A model generated the notes under the pieces. It was not told the DNA's origin, searched no databases, and was given only the letters and a program-made list of their open reading frames with translations. DNA of 48,746 nt from an uncultured Anaerolineae bacterium (GTDB lineage: Bacteria > Chloroflexota > Anaerolineae > JACIWP01). Below are positions 41,839 to 48,746 of the stretch, piece by piece. Positions within the stretch are counted from its first letter, which is position 1; every line of letters starts with the position of its first letter. The DNA lies in NCBI GenBank assembly GCA_938049385.1, contig CALIBQ010000033.1:1-48746 (forward strand). Direction: 5' to 3'. The position numbers were made by a program, and so were the translations under genes.

Positions 41839-43131
41839 ATGCCCATTTGCGAGGAACCACAAGCGCTCCGCCTGCTGGAGATCGCCCGTACCATCTGGCA
41901 TGACGCCGGCGAGGTCACGAAGAAGTCGCTGGCCGAACGCTTGGGCATGAGCGTTTCCTCCATCAGCCGGCTGACCGATGAGCTGGAACGCATGGGGGTG
42001 ATCGTCGCAGTCGGGACGCATCCCTCCAGCGGCGGCCGCCGGCCGGCAGTGCTGGGCATCAACGCCTCTCTGGGCTACACCATCGGACTGGATATCGGCG
42101 GCGCCAATACCCGCGGCATCGCGGCAGACCTTAATCACCAGCTCAGCTCCACTATCCGGATGCCCACTGCGCAGGCGCTGGAAAGCTCCGATAACCTGCT
42201 CAACCTGGAGCGCATGGTGCGCCGCGTCATCAATGCGGGGGCACTGGACCCACATCTTCTGCACGCCATCGGCGTCGCCATCTCCGGCGTCATCGACACC
42301 AACGCCGGCATCTGCCGCTTTTGCCCCAACATCCGCGGCTTTATTGACCTGCCGGTAAGGCATTATCTTCAGGACCGCTTCGGCGTACCCGTAATCGTGG
42401 ACGACAGCGTGCGCGCTGCCGCGGTCGCAGAATACAAGTTCGGGCTGGCCAAGGACATGCCCAACTTCCTGCGAGTCGCCGTCGGCATCGGTATCGGAGC
42501 CGCCATCATGCTGGATGGGCAGATTTACCGCGGGGTGGATGGCACCGCCGGCGAACTCGGGCATATCCAAGTGCGGGAGGACGGTGAGCGCTGTAACTGC
42601 GGCAACCGCGGCTGTCTGGAGGTGCTGGCCTCCGGGCCGGCCATCGTGCGGCGTGCCCAGCAGTCCATGGCAGAGGGCATCCAGACCTCTCTTGAGACGC
42701 TGGTCAAGCGGGGCCAGAAGCTTACTGTCGAGGCCATTGCGCAGGCCGCCCGCCAGGGCGATAAGATGGCCTTTTACATCATGAACCGCACCGGCGAGTA
42801 TCTCGGCATCGCGATTGCCACTGCCTTGAACCTGTTGGGCGTGCAGGATGTCATCATCGGAGGCGGGGTGTCCCAGGCCGGCCCTATCCTGCTCGACGCC
42901 ATCGAGCGCACTATCCGCTTCCGCGTCATGCCGGCCCTGGCCCCTAAAGTGCGCGTCCATGCCACCGCCTTGGACGACCTAGCCGCGGCGCGCGGTGCCG
43001 CCTGGCTCGCTGCCGAACAGCTCTTCCTGCCCCAGGCGCTTGCCCAGGGCCATTCCATCCTCGATATCGCCGGCCGCATCCAGCCGGCGCGCAACACCCA
43101 CCATCTTCCCCAGCCAATACAAGGAGCGTGA
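41839..43131 (+). CDS. ROK-family transcriptional regulator (NagC/XylR type)
   Basis: About 430 residues. An N-terminal winged helix-turn-helix (TKKSLAERLGMSVSSISRL) is followed by a ROK sugar-kinase-like domain: IGLDIGGANTRGIAADL (ATP/phosphate-1-like), GVAISGVIDT, GTAGELGHIQV and the zinc motif C252-x-C254-x4-C259 (CNCGNRGCLE). The DIGGANTRG segment departs from the kinase consensus DxGGT, in keeping with a regulator that binds a sugar without phosphorylating it. ATG at 41839 is preferred (AAGG 9 bases upstream); 41830 is possible. Divergent from the importer operon, which it probably represses until a sugar-like inducer is present. Confidence 0.92.
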   Translation: MPICEEPQALRLLEIARTIWHDAGEVTKKSLAERLGMSVSSISRLTDELERMGVIVAVGTHPSSGGRRPAVLGINASLGYTIGLDIGGANTRGIAADLNHQLSSTIRMPTAQALESSDNLLNLERMVRRVINAGALDPHLLHAIGVAISGVIDTNAGICRFCPNIRGFIDLPVRHYLQDRFGVPVIVDDSVRAAAVAEYKFGLAKDMPNFLRVAVGIGIGAAIMLDGQIYRGVDGTAGELGHIQVREDGERCNCGNRGCLEVLASGPAIVRRAQQSMAEGIQTSLETLVKRGQKLTVEAIAQAARQGDKMAFYIMNRTGEYLGIAIATALNLLGVQDVIIGGGVSQAGPILLDAIERTIRFRVMPALAPKVRVHATALDDLAAARGAAWLAAEQLFLPQALAQGHSILDIAGRIQPARNTHHLPQPIQGA

Positions 43132-43133
43132 GA

Positions 43134-44258
43134 ATGCCCCTGCCCGATTGGCTCTTCCCGATCCTTGACTCGGCAGTCCGTCGTGGCGCCGACGCTCTGC
43201 TCATCACCAGCCCGGTGCACCTGTTTTACCTGGCCGGCATCCATCTTCCTGGCTCCCGTCCTGCCGCACTGCTCCTCGACTCTTCCCGCGCTGAATTCGT
43301 CGGATGCGAGGATGACGCGCTGAGCGCGCGCCAGGCCGCCCCCTGGCTGACCCATTTCTCCGAATTCCCATATCATCCCCGTCAGGGCGCCGGCGCTCTC
43401 CTCGAAGGATTCGAACGGGCGATGGCCGACGCTCTCCAGCGTTGGTCGGCCATCTCATGCTGGGGAGTCGAGGCCGGGCACCTGCCCCAGGCCGCCGGCA
43501 GGGTGCTGGGCCCTGCCCTTACTGTGGATGTTACTGAGATCATCTTACGCGCGCGTCTGCGCAAGCGGCCGGACGAGATCGCGCGCGTCGCCGCCGCGGT
43601 TTCCTGTAACGACACCGCCTTCCAGGCGGTGGCCGGCGCTATCCGAGCGGGTATCTCCGAGCTGGAACTGCTGGGGCAGGCCTTCGCCGGCATGTGCCGT
43701 GCCGCTGAGGAAGCTCCTTTCCTGAACCTGGCGGTCAGCGATGCGGTCAGCGGCCCCCGCACCTGGGAGATCGGCGGACCGGCCACGGCACGCCGGCTCC
43801 AACCAGGGGAACTTTTCCTGCTGGACATCTCCACGCGCTATCAGGGCTATTTCGCCGATACCACGCGCTGTTTCATTCTGGGTGAGCCGGGCGCGGAACT
43901 GGCGAAGATGCACCGCACGCTGGAGGAAGCCGTGCAGGCCGGCCAGGAAGCCATCCGCCCGGGCCTGCGCGCCGGCGAGCTGGACGCCATCGTGCGCGGT
44001 ATCGTGCTGGGCGCCGGCTATCCGCCTGAACACTTCCCTCACCATGTCGGGCACGGTATCGGCCTTGCGCCGCAGGAAGACCCCTGGATCGTGCCCGATA
44101 ATGACCAGATGCTTGAGGAAGGTATGGTCTTCACCCTGGAGCCGGGCATTTACATCCCTGGAGTGGGCGGCATGCGCCTTGAGGACAATTTCGTAGTTAC
44201 GGCCAATGGCTGTCAGGCGCTCTCGAGCTACCCGCGCCGGCTGACTGTTTTGACATAA
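43134..44258 (+). CDS. M24-family metallopeptidase / creatinase-like ('pita-bread' fold)
   Basis: A 374-residue protein with the creatinase N-terminal domain and a pita-bread C-terminal domain. All five metal ligands of a Xaa-Pro peptidase are present: D231 (LLDIST), D242 (FADTTR), H307 (HHVGHGIGL), E336 (TLEPGIY) and E350 (MRLEDNF). A metal-dependent peptidase is therefore more likely than creatinase, which lacks the metals. ATG at 43134 has AAGGAG 7 bases upstream and lies 2 bases past the ROK stop. Co-transcribed with the ferredoxin and AOR 2 genes. It might cleave an N-methylated or proline-like amide substrate (inference). Confidence 0.9.
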   Translation: MPLPDWLFPILDSAVRRGADALLITSPVHLFYLAGIHLPGSRPAALLLDSSRAEFVGCEDDALSARQAAPWLTHFSEFPYHPRQGAGALLEGFERAMADALQRWSAISCWGVEAGHLPQAAGRVLGPALTVDVTEIILRARLRKRPDEIARVAAAVSCNDTAFQAVAGAIRAGISELELLGQAFAGMCRAAEEAPFLNLAVSDAVSGPRTWEIGGPATARRLQPGELFLLDISTRYQGYFADTTRCFILGEPGAELAKMHRTLEEAVQAGQEAIRPGLRAGELDAIVRGIVLGAGYPPEHFPHHVGHGIGLAPQEDPWIVPDNDQMLEEGMVFTLEPGIYIPGVGGMRLEDNFVVTANGCQALSSYPRRLTVLT

Positions 44259-44275
44259 CGTGTTGAGGTTGGCTC

Positions 44276-44728
44276 ATGAAAGGACGCATCCTGCTCTTCG
44301 ATGCCGCGAGCTGTACCGGCTGTCTTTCCTGTGTTACCGCCTGCAGTATGCATCATGTGGACGCGGTATCGCCGGCCTCGGCGCGCATCCATATCGAGTT
44401 TGATCCCTTTGTGAACCGCTGGCCGGCGGTCTACTGCCGGCAGTGCACCGCCGCCCCCTGTGCCAAAGCCTGTCCTGTAGAAGCAATCCGTCTGGACGAA
44501 CGCGGGGAATACTGGTACGTGGACTACGAGCGCTGTATCGGCTGTATGCTCTGCATTGATGCTTGTCCCTTGGGCGCGATGTTCTATGACCCACATCATG
44601 ACCAGGTCATCAAGTGCGATACCTGTGGGGGCGAGCCGGCATGTGTCAAGGTCTGTGCGACGCAGGCGCTGGTTTGGGGGGATGCGTCCGACCGCTCGCT
44701 GTACCGCAAGCAGAAAGGCCGGCGCTGA
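44276..44728 (+). CDS. Four-cluster [4Fe-4S] ferredoxin subunit (AOR partner)
   Basis: A 150-residue electron-transfer protein of the HycB/DmsB/CooF type. Sixteen cysteines form four CxxCxxCxxxC-like sets: C13, C16, C19 and C23 first (CTGCLSCVTAC), then CRQCTAAPCAKAC, CIGCMLCIDAC and CDTCGGEPACVKVC. No signal peptide, so it acts in the cytoplasm. It is encoded 25 bases before AOR 2, as with other AOR-type enzymes that work with a polyferredoxin subunit (for example BamC with BamB, or AorA with AorB). It likely carries electrons to or from AOR 2. Confidence 0.93.
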   Translation: MKGRILLFDAASCTGCLSCVTACSMHHVDAVSPASARIHIEFDPFVNRWPAVYCRQCTAAPCAKACPVEAIRLDERGEYWYVDYERCIGCMLCIDACPLGAMFYDPHHDQVIKCDTCGGEPACVKVCATQALVWGDASDRSLYRKQKGRR

Positions 44729-44753
44729 GACTATTCGTGCAAGGAATTCGCTT

Positions 44754-46751
44754 ATGGCCGCTACTACAACCACTTCTACATCCTTTGGCTGGACCGGTCG
44801 GATACTGCGCGTCGACCTTTCCACGGGGGAAATCTGGACACAACCCAGCATGGAGTACAACCTGCGCTACATCGGTGGGCGCGGCGTGGGCGCGCGGCTG
44901 GCGTGGGAGGAGATCTCCCCGGGCGTGGGAGCGTTTGACCCGCGCAATCCGCTGATGATCTTCGCCGGCCCCCTGACCGGCACGTCGGCGCCCTTCTCCG
45001 GCCGCACCATCATCATGGGCGTCAGCCCGCAGTCCTATCCCATCGAGTGGTTCAGCCGCAGTAACGTCGGTGGGCATTTCGGCCCTGAGCTGAAATGGGC
45101 CGGCTATGACGGCATCGCCATCACCGGCCAGGCGGAACGGCCCCGCTATCTCTTCATCGAAAATGGGCGCGTCGAACTGCGCGACGCCGGCGAGCTGTGG
45201 GGGCTGGACACCTACGAGGCCCAGCGCCGGCTGATGGCTGCCCACGGCAAAAGCGTCCGCATCCTTTCCATCGGGCCGGCCGGCGAGCGCCTCAGCCGCA
45301 TCGCTATCATCAACACCGAGACCGAATCGGCCGCCGGCCAGGGCGGTTTCGGCGCCGTCATGGGCCACAAGCGGCTGAAGGCCATCGTGGTGCGGGGCAC
45401 CGGGCAGGTACACATCGCTCGGCCGGCACTGTTCCGCCAGCGCTGTCAGGCCATCGCTGAGGAAGCTCATGCGCCGCTGGGATGGCCGGGGCCGGCGCGT
45501 CTGGACCCCGAAAAGGTGGTCAAATACGGCGAGCGCTTCCACGTTTGCACGCAGGGGTGCACCGTGCGCTGTTCCGAATGCCGCTGGTACGACCGCGTAC
45601 CGGGTGTTGTGCGCAAGGGCAGGATATACAGCGGCCAGTTCCACTGCGCCTCAGCGCTTTTCCCCGGCGTGCCTGGCACGTTCTACGACTGGAAGCTCGG
45701 CTTCGAGGCCGGCTTTGAGCTGAGCACCATCTGCAACGAGTACGGCCTGAACCAGTGGGATATCCTGTTCGGCATCGTGCCCTGGCTGAGGGACTGCCGG
45801 CGCGCCGGCCTGCTGAACGACCTGGATGGCATCCCCATTGACCCCGACGACCCGCATTTCTGGGCGGAACTGCTCCGCAGAATCGCCCTGCGAGAGGGCA
45901 TTGGCGACGCGCTGGCGGAGGGCGGCCGGCGTGCCCCGGACATCCTCGGCTTCGGCAGGGAATTCGCCGATGAATATTACGCCGCCTGGGGATATGCCGG
46001 CCATTGGGACGGGCACGGCAACCGCATCAACGAGATATTTTTCCCCTTCTGGCTGGTGCCGGCACTGCAGTGGGCGATGGATACCCGCGATCCCCTCTCC
46101 AGCGGACACGGCTACGCGCAGAACATCATGACCTGGTCGAAACATCTTTCCCCGCAGGCCGGCCTGGACTGGGAGACCATCGCTGACGTCGCAGCGCGCG
46201 TTTACGGCTCCCGCCGCGCCGCGCATATCCGCTCCGGCTATGAGGACAAGGCCTTTCCTGCCTTCTGGCACGGTCAGCGCAGTGTCATCAAGGATTCCCT
46301 GCTGGTGGACGACCAAATTTTCCCGCGCATCTACAGCGAGAAGACGCCGGACCACTTTGCCCGCGCCCTGGATATGGACGGCCCCGCGTTCGAGTATCAC
46401 ATGTTCACCGCCGCCACTGGGCTGAACATCTCCGAGGCGGAATTTGAACGAATGGCTGAGCGCGTGTTTAATATAGAGCGAGCGGTGCTGGTGCGGAATA
46501 ACGGCCGCGATCGCGCCATGGACGAGTCGGTCATCCCCTATTTTGCGAAGGTCGAATGGTGGACCAACCCGGAGCTGGGAGAGCGTCAGGCGCTGGACGT
46601 GGAGCGGTTCCGCCGGCTGATGGATGAATACTACACCCTGCGCGGTTGGGACCCGCGCACCGGCTGGCCCACCCGCCGGCGCCTGGAGGAATTGGGACTG
46701 CGCGATATCGCGGATGAGCTGGAGCGCATCGGCCGGCTGGGGCCGGCATAA
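44754..46751 (+). CDS. Aldehyde:ferredoxin oxidoreductase family protein (AOR 2) with altered cluster ligands
   Basis: A 665-residue AOR homologue. The tungstopterin domain is clear: TGRILRVDLSTGEIW, GGRGVGARLAWEE and NVGGHFGPELKWAGYDGIAI. The iron-sulfur ligands differ from AOR 1: four cysteines cluster at C265-x3-C269-x3-C273-x2-C276, and the distal cysteine of the usual DSLGxC motif is replaced by Asp519 (DSLLVD). The four local cysteines may hold the cluster themselves. ATG at 44754 (AAGGAATT upstream) is preferred to a frame from 44556 that overlaps the ferredoxin gene. Substrate unknown; co-encoded with its ferredoxin and a GYD protein. Confidence 0.9.
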   Translation: MAATTTTSTSFGWTGRILRVDLSTGEIWTQPSMEYNLRYIGGRGVGARLAWEEISPGVGAFDPRNPLMIFAGPLTGTSAPFSGRTIIMGVSPQSYPIEWFSRSNVGGHFGPELKWAGYDGIAITGQAERPRYLFIENGRVELRDAGELWGLDTYEAQRRLMAAHGKSVRILSIGPAGERLSRIAIINTETESAAGQGGFGAVMGHKRLKAIVVRGTGQVHIARPALFRQRCQAIAEEAHAPLGWPGPARLDPEKVVKYGERFHVCTQGCTVRCSECRWYDRVPGVVRKGRIYSGQFHCASALFPGVPGTFYDWKLGFEAGFELSTICNEYGLNQWDILFGIVPWLRDCRRAGLLNDLDGIPIDPDDPHFWAELLRRIALREGIGDALAEGGRRAPDILGFGREFADEYYAAWGYAGHWDGHGNRINEIFFPFWLVPALQWAMDTRDPLSSGHGYAQNIMTWSKHLSPQAGLDWETIADVAARVYGSRRAAHIRSGYEDKAFPAFWHGQRSVIKDSLLVDDQIFPRIYSEKTPDHFARALDMDGPAFEYHMFTAATGLNISEAEFERMAERVFNIERAVLVRNNGRDRAMDESVIPYFAKVEWWTNPELGERQALDVERFRRLMDEYYTLRGWDPRTGWPTRRRLEELGLRDIADELERIGRLGPA

Positions 46752-46823
46752 CTATACCGGCCTGTTCTGCCGCTGTCTTTTTTCGACAATGGGGTCGAGG
46801 CTCAGCGAAGGAGGAGGTGGGAT

Positions 46824-47117
46824 ATGGCAACCTTTGTCCTGCTGACCAAGGTTTCGCGCCGGGGCATCACCCAGATGCGCAATCTAGCAGAAATGGACCG
46901 CGAGTTCGAGCAGAAGCTTCGCACTACCTGCCCAGAGGTGCGGCGCATCGCCAGCTATGCGTTGCTGGGCCCCTACGATTTCCTGCATATCTTCGAGGCC
47001 CCGGACGAGAAGACCGCCGCTAAGGTGGCACTGCTGGCCAACTGCTTTGGTGTGGAGTCTACCCAGACCTTGACGGCCATCCCCTTTGACGAGTTTGCGG
47101 CGCTGATGCACGAGTAG
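46824..47117 (+). CDS. GYD-domain protein
   Basis: A 97-residue protein of the GYD family, a small ferredoxin-like alpha-beta fold. Seen: FVLLTKVSRRGITQMRN at the start and LLGPYDFLHIFEAPDEKTAA then GVESTQTLTAIPFDEF, the family's core. GYD proteins often follow AOR- or dehydrogenase-type genes, but their role is unknown; an oligomeric small-molecule sensor or regulator, as in Lrp/AsnC ligand domains, is a guess. Strong GGAGGAGGTGG upstream. It is separated from AOR 2 by 72 bases containing the short palindrome GGCCGG/CCGGCC (46741-46762). Confidence 0.88.
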   Translation: MATFVLLTKVSRRGITQMRNLAEMDREFEQKLRTTCPEVRRIASYALLGPYDFLHIFEAPDEKTAAKVALLANCFGVESTQTLTAIPFDEFAALMHE

Positions 47118-47124
47118 CGTGGGC

Positions 47125-47154
47125 GCCGGCCGGCATCTACTCATGCCGGCCGGC
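47125..47154 (+). terminator. Strong hairpin after the GYD gene
   Basis: GCCGGCCGGCAT (47125-47136) and ATGCCGGCCGGC (47143-47154) make a perfect 12-bp stem with loop CTACTC, starting 8 bases past the GYD stop. No U-run follows, but position and strength suggest it ends or protects the ROK-to-GYD transcript. Confidence 0.55.
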
Positions 47155-47247
47155 AGGCCATTCCCTAGCCCAGGTTGGCCGGCTTTGCAAAACGGAGCCG
47201 CGTTCCAATTGCCGGACAAGCTTGCCGCCGCTCCTTAAGGCGCCGGC

Positions 47248-47276
47248 TTGACATCCCTCTTGCGCATCGCTATACT
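47248..47276 (+). promoter_or_regulatory. Promoter of the surface-protein gene
   Basis: A perfect TTGACA (47248-47253) and TATACT (47271-47276) are spaced by 17 bases, 41 bases before the ATG at 47317. Confidence 0.8.
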
Positions 47277-47316
47277 TACGCTAGTATCCTGGAACCCGGT
47301 ACCGGAGAACTGCGGC

Positions 47317-48746
47317 ATGTCCCGCATACTACCACTGCTGGCCGGCATCTTCATCCTGCCCCTGCTTTGGCTTGCCGGCCGGCCCTTCTCTTCCGCATCG
47401 CCGCCCCTGTTCCAACCTGCCGCCGGCCCATCCATCACCATCTGCCTGCGCCAGGATGTCAGCGGCTATCGCGGTACCGATGATGCCGACATTTACCGGT
47501 ATAATGATTCCCTGAACACCGGAAGCGACGCTTCCCTGCGCCTTGCTTCCGACGGTTCTCGTCGTTCCCTCATCCAATTTCAAATGCCTTACCTGCCGAT
47601 GGATATCACTGTCACACAGGCCACCCTGCGGGTGTACGTTACCTATGCCTCTGCGCCGGCCTACCCCATGCAGGTGCGGCTGTACCGCGTCAATAAAATG
47701 TGGATGGAATCCGACGTCACATGGCGAGAAGCAGTCATGGCCCAGCCCTGGGAACTGCCGGGGTGTGACCACGTCCCGCTGGACCGCGCCGGCACCCCCT
47801 CGGCCCAGGCGCAAGCAGATTCCGCCAACCAATGGCTGACTTTCGATTTAACATCCGATGTGATCGCATGGCTGAATAACCCTACCGCCAATCATGGGGT
47901 GATCCTTATCGGCGCCGGCGAGCACACCGTCCAGTACAACCTCGCCTCCGGCGAGTATCCTCAGCTCAGTTCCCGCCCAGAGCTGTGCATCACCTACCTG
48001 GAAGCAACACCCACGCCAACCATCACGCCCACCGGCACGCCCACCCATACGCCCACGCCGACGCGCACCTTCACGCCGACGCCTACGGTTACCCCCACAC
48101 CCACCCGCAACGCCGGCGATATCTACGGCATGGTCTGGCACGACATCAACGGCAACCGCCTGCGCGATCATGACGAACCGCCCCTTCCCAACGCGCAGAT
48201 CATCCTGCGCACGCCGGCCGGCGCTCTGATGTTGCTCCAGACCACCGGCGGCGACGGTCTGTACCGCATGGAAAATATTGTCCCGGGCATGTACTGGCTC
48301 CAAGAGATTGACCCGCCCGGCTATGTCTCCACCACACCCAATGACTGGATGGTGTCGGTGTTCGCCAACACGGCTATAGAGATCAACTTTGGTGACCGTC
48401 TTGCGCCTACCCCCACCCCGACCTGCACCACGACGCCCACCTCGACGCCAACGGCCACCCTGGTTCCTTGCCGCGATGCGTATGAGCCGGACGACACGCC
48501 GGCACAGGCTCGCGCTATCTCCACGCTTGCCACGCCCCAGCATCATAATATTCACGCGCCAGGGGATATTGATTACATAAAATTCACGGCCTTTGCCGGC
48601 AGTACCTATTACTTGACCACGTTGGTTTCATACGGTATCCTTCTCTCCATGACATTCATGTGGAGGGAAGGAATCATGCCCAGGCCCAAGGTGTACGCAG
48701 TCGAGCTGACCGGGGAACAACGATCACGTCTGCTTGAGCTGGTCAG
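47317..48746 (+). CDS. Secreted surface protein (DNRLRE-like + SdrD B-like + truncated PPC-like domain), open at window end
   Basis: An open frame of at least 476 codons from ATG at 47317 (CGGAGAA upstream). A signal peptide (ILPLLAGIFILPLLWLAG) is followed by a DNRLRE-type domain (about 55-230, e.g. LIQFQMPYLPMDITVTQATL), a Thr/Pro linker of TPTPT units (about 229-265), an SdrD B-like domain opening GMVWHDINGNRLRDHDEPPL, a second Thr/Pro linker and the start of a pre-peptidase C-terminal-like domain (DAYEPDDTPAQARAI, then GDIDYIKFTAFAGSTYYLTT). After about 48616 the expected domain sequence stops and the frame continues into a transposase start, so the gene is probably broken by an insertion there. 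Not a peptidase; likely cell-surface adhesion or structural. Confidence 0.8.
   Translation, partial: MSRILPLLAGIFILPLLWLAGRPFSSASPPLFQPAAGPSITICLRQDVSGYRGTDDADIYRYNDSLNTGSDASLRLASDGSRRSLIQFQMPYLPMDITVTQATLRVYVTYASAPAYPMQVRLYRVNKMWMESDVTWREAVMAQPWELPGCDHVPLDRAGTPSAQAQADSANQWLTFDLTSDVIAWLNNPTANHGVILIGAGEHTVQYNLASGEYPQLSSRPELCITYLEATPTPTITPTGTPTHTPTPTRTFTPTPTVTPTPTRNAGDIYGMVWHDINGNRLRDHDEPPLPNAQIILRTPAGALMLLQTTGGDGLYRMENIVPGMYWLQEIDPPGYVSTTPNDWMVSVFANTAIEINFGDRLAPTPTPTCTTTPTSTPTATLVPCRDAYEPDDTPAQARAISTLATPQHHNIHAPGDIDYIKFTAFAGSTYYLTTLVSYGILLSMTFMWREGIMPRPKVYAVELTGEQRSRLLELV
48676..48746 (+). mobile_element. 5' end of an IS630-like transposase gene (partial)
   Basis: ATG at 48676 is preceded by GGAGGGAAGGA and starts a frame reading MPRPKVYAVELTGEQRSRLL, running off the window. 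This opening matches the N-terminal pattern of IS630-family helix-turn-helix/transposase proteins (PRPK, then L-T-EQR--L). It lies in the same frame as the interrupted surface-protein gene. The left end of the element should lie between about 48610 and 48650, but I cannot define the inverted repeat or the duplicated TA without the other end. Confidence 0.5.

Noticed and set aside
44556-44753. N-terminal extension of AOR 2
   Set aside because: It overlaps the ferredoxin gene in another frame and is Arg/Ser-rich; AOR homology begins right after the ATG at 44754.
48001-48120. Short tandem repeats as a possible CRISPR array
   Set aside because: They are in-frame ACG/CCC codons of a Thr/Pro-rich linker in a surface protein, with no spacers.

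Overview
The window is GC-rich bacterial DNA (roughly 60-66% G+C) full of the hexamer GCCGGC. Gene content points to a Chloroflexota bacterium, probably of the Anaerolineae/Thermoflexia type: lipoproteins whose lipidated Cys is followed by Pro/Thr/Ala linkers, a T/P-linker surface protein with DNRLRE-like and SdrD-B-like parts, two tungsten aldehyde:ferredoxin oxidoreductase (AOR) homologues, corrinoid methyltransferase parts and BMP- and CUT1-type importers. The phylum call is inference; there is no rRNA or marker gene to settle it. I found no tRNA, rRNA, CRISPR array or replication origin.

Layout. 1-227: a dispersed long inverted repeat and the terminator of an S1-domain RNA-binding gene (228-992, minus) that has its own promoter. 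1116-8118 (minus): a tight seven-gene housekeeping operon, prfA, prmC, a fused HAD phosphatase/threonylcarbamoyl-AMP synthase, rpiB, and three glycosyltransferases (GT4, GT9, WecG/TagA). It starts with a structured leader and a promoter whose -35 box nearly abuts that of the divergent MBL-fold hydrolase. 8379-12827 (plus): MBL hydrolase, mutY with Nudix domain, HAD-IIA phosphatase, recJ.

12830-25195 (minus): a nine-gene catabolic cluster read from a consensus promoter at 25311-25339: AOR, BMP-family ABC importer (binding protein, two permeases, double ATPase), iron-sulfur flavoprotein, XRE-cupin regulator, SsnA/guanine-deaminase-like amidohydrolase and a fused 2Fe-2S/molybdenum hydroxylase. 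Together these look like uptake, deamination and hydroxylation of a purine or similar N-heterocycle. The importer and AOR part is visibly lower in G+C and in GCCGGC than the flanks.

25402-30852: second copy of the inverted repeat, a LysE-type exporter, a frameshifted DMT-type transporter, and a minus operon of TIGR01777 epimerase, Rieske oxygenase and MFS exporter, then a small orphan gene. 30849-41407 (minus): a ten-gene operon joining a CUT1 sugar-type importer (no ATPase) to a three-part corrinoid methyl-transfer system (corrinoid protein, non-pyrrolysine MttB-family protein, UroD-like protein), plus a mutarotase-like protein, class III aminotransferase, xylose-isomerase-like TIM barrel and Asp/Glu-racemase-like protein. 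Divergent from it is a ROK repressor (41839), followed by an M24 peptidase/creatinase-like enzyme, a four-cluster ferredoxin, a second AOR whose usual distal cysteine ligand is missing, and a GYD-domain protein. This 30.8-47.1 kb block is the best candidate for an undescribed system: import and anaerobic demethylation of an unknown methylated compound, with oxidation of the product by an AOR/ferredoxin pair.

47317-48746: a secreted surface-protein gene that appears interrupted near its last visible 100 bp by an IS630-like insertion, whose transposase start lies in the same reading frame.
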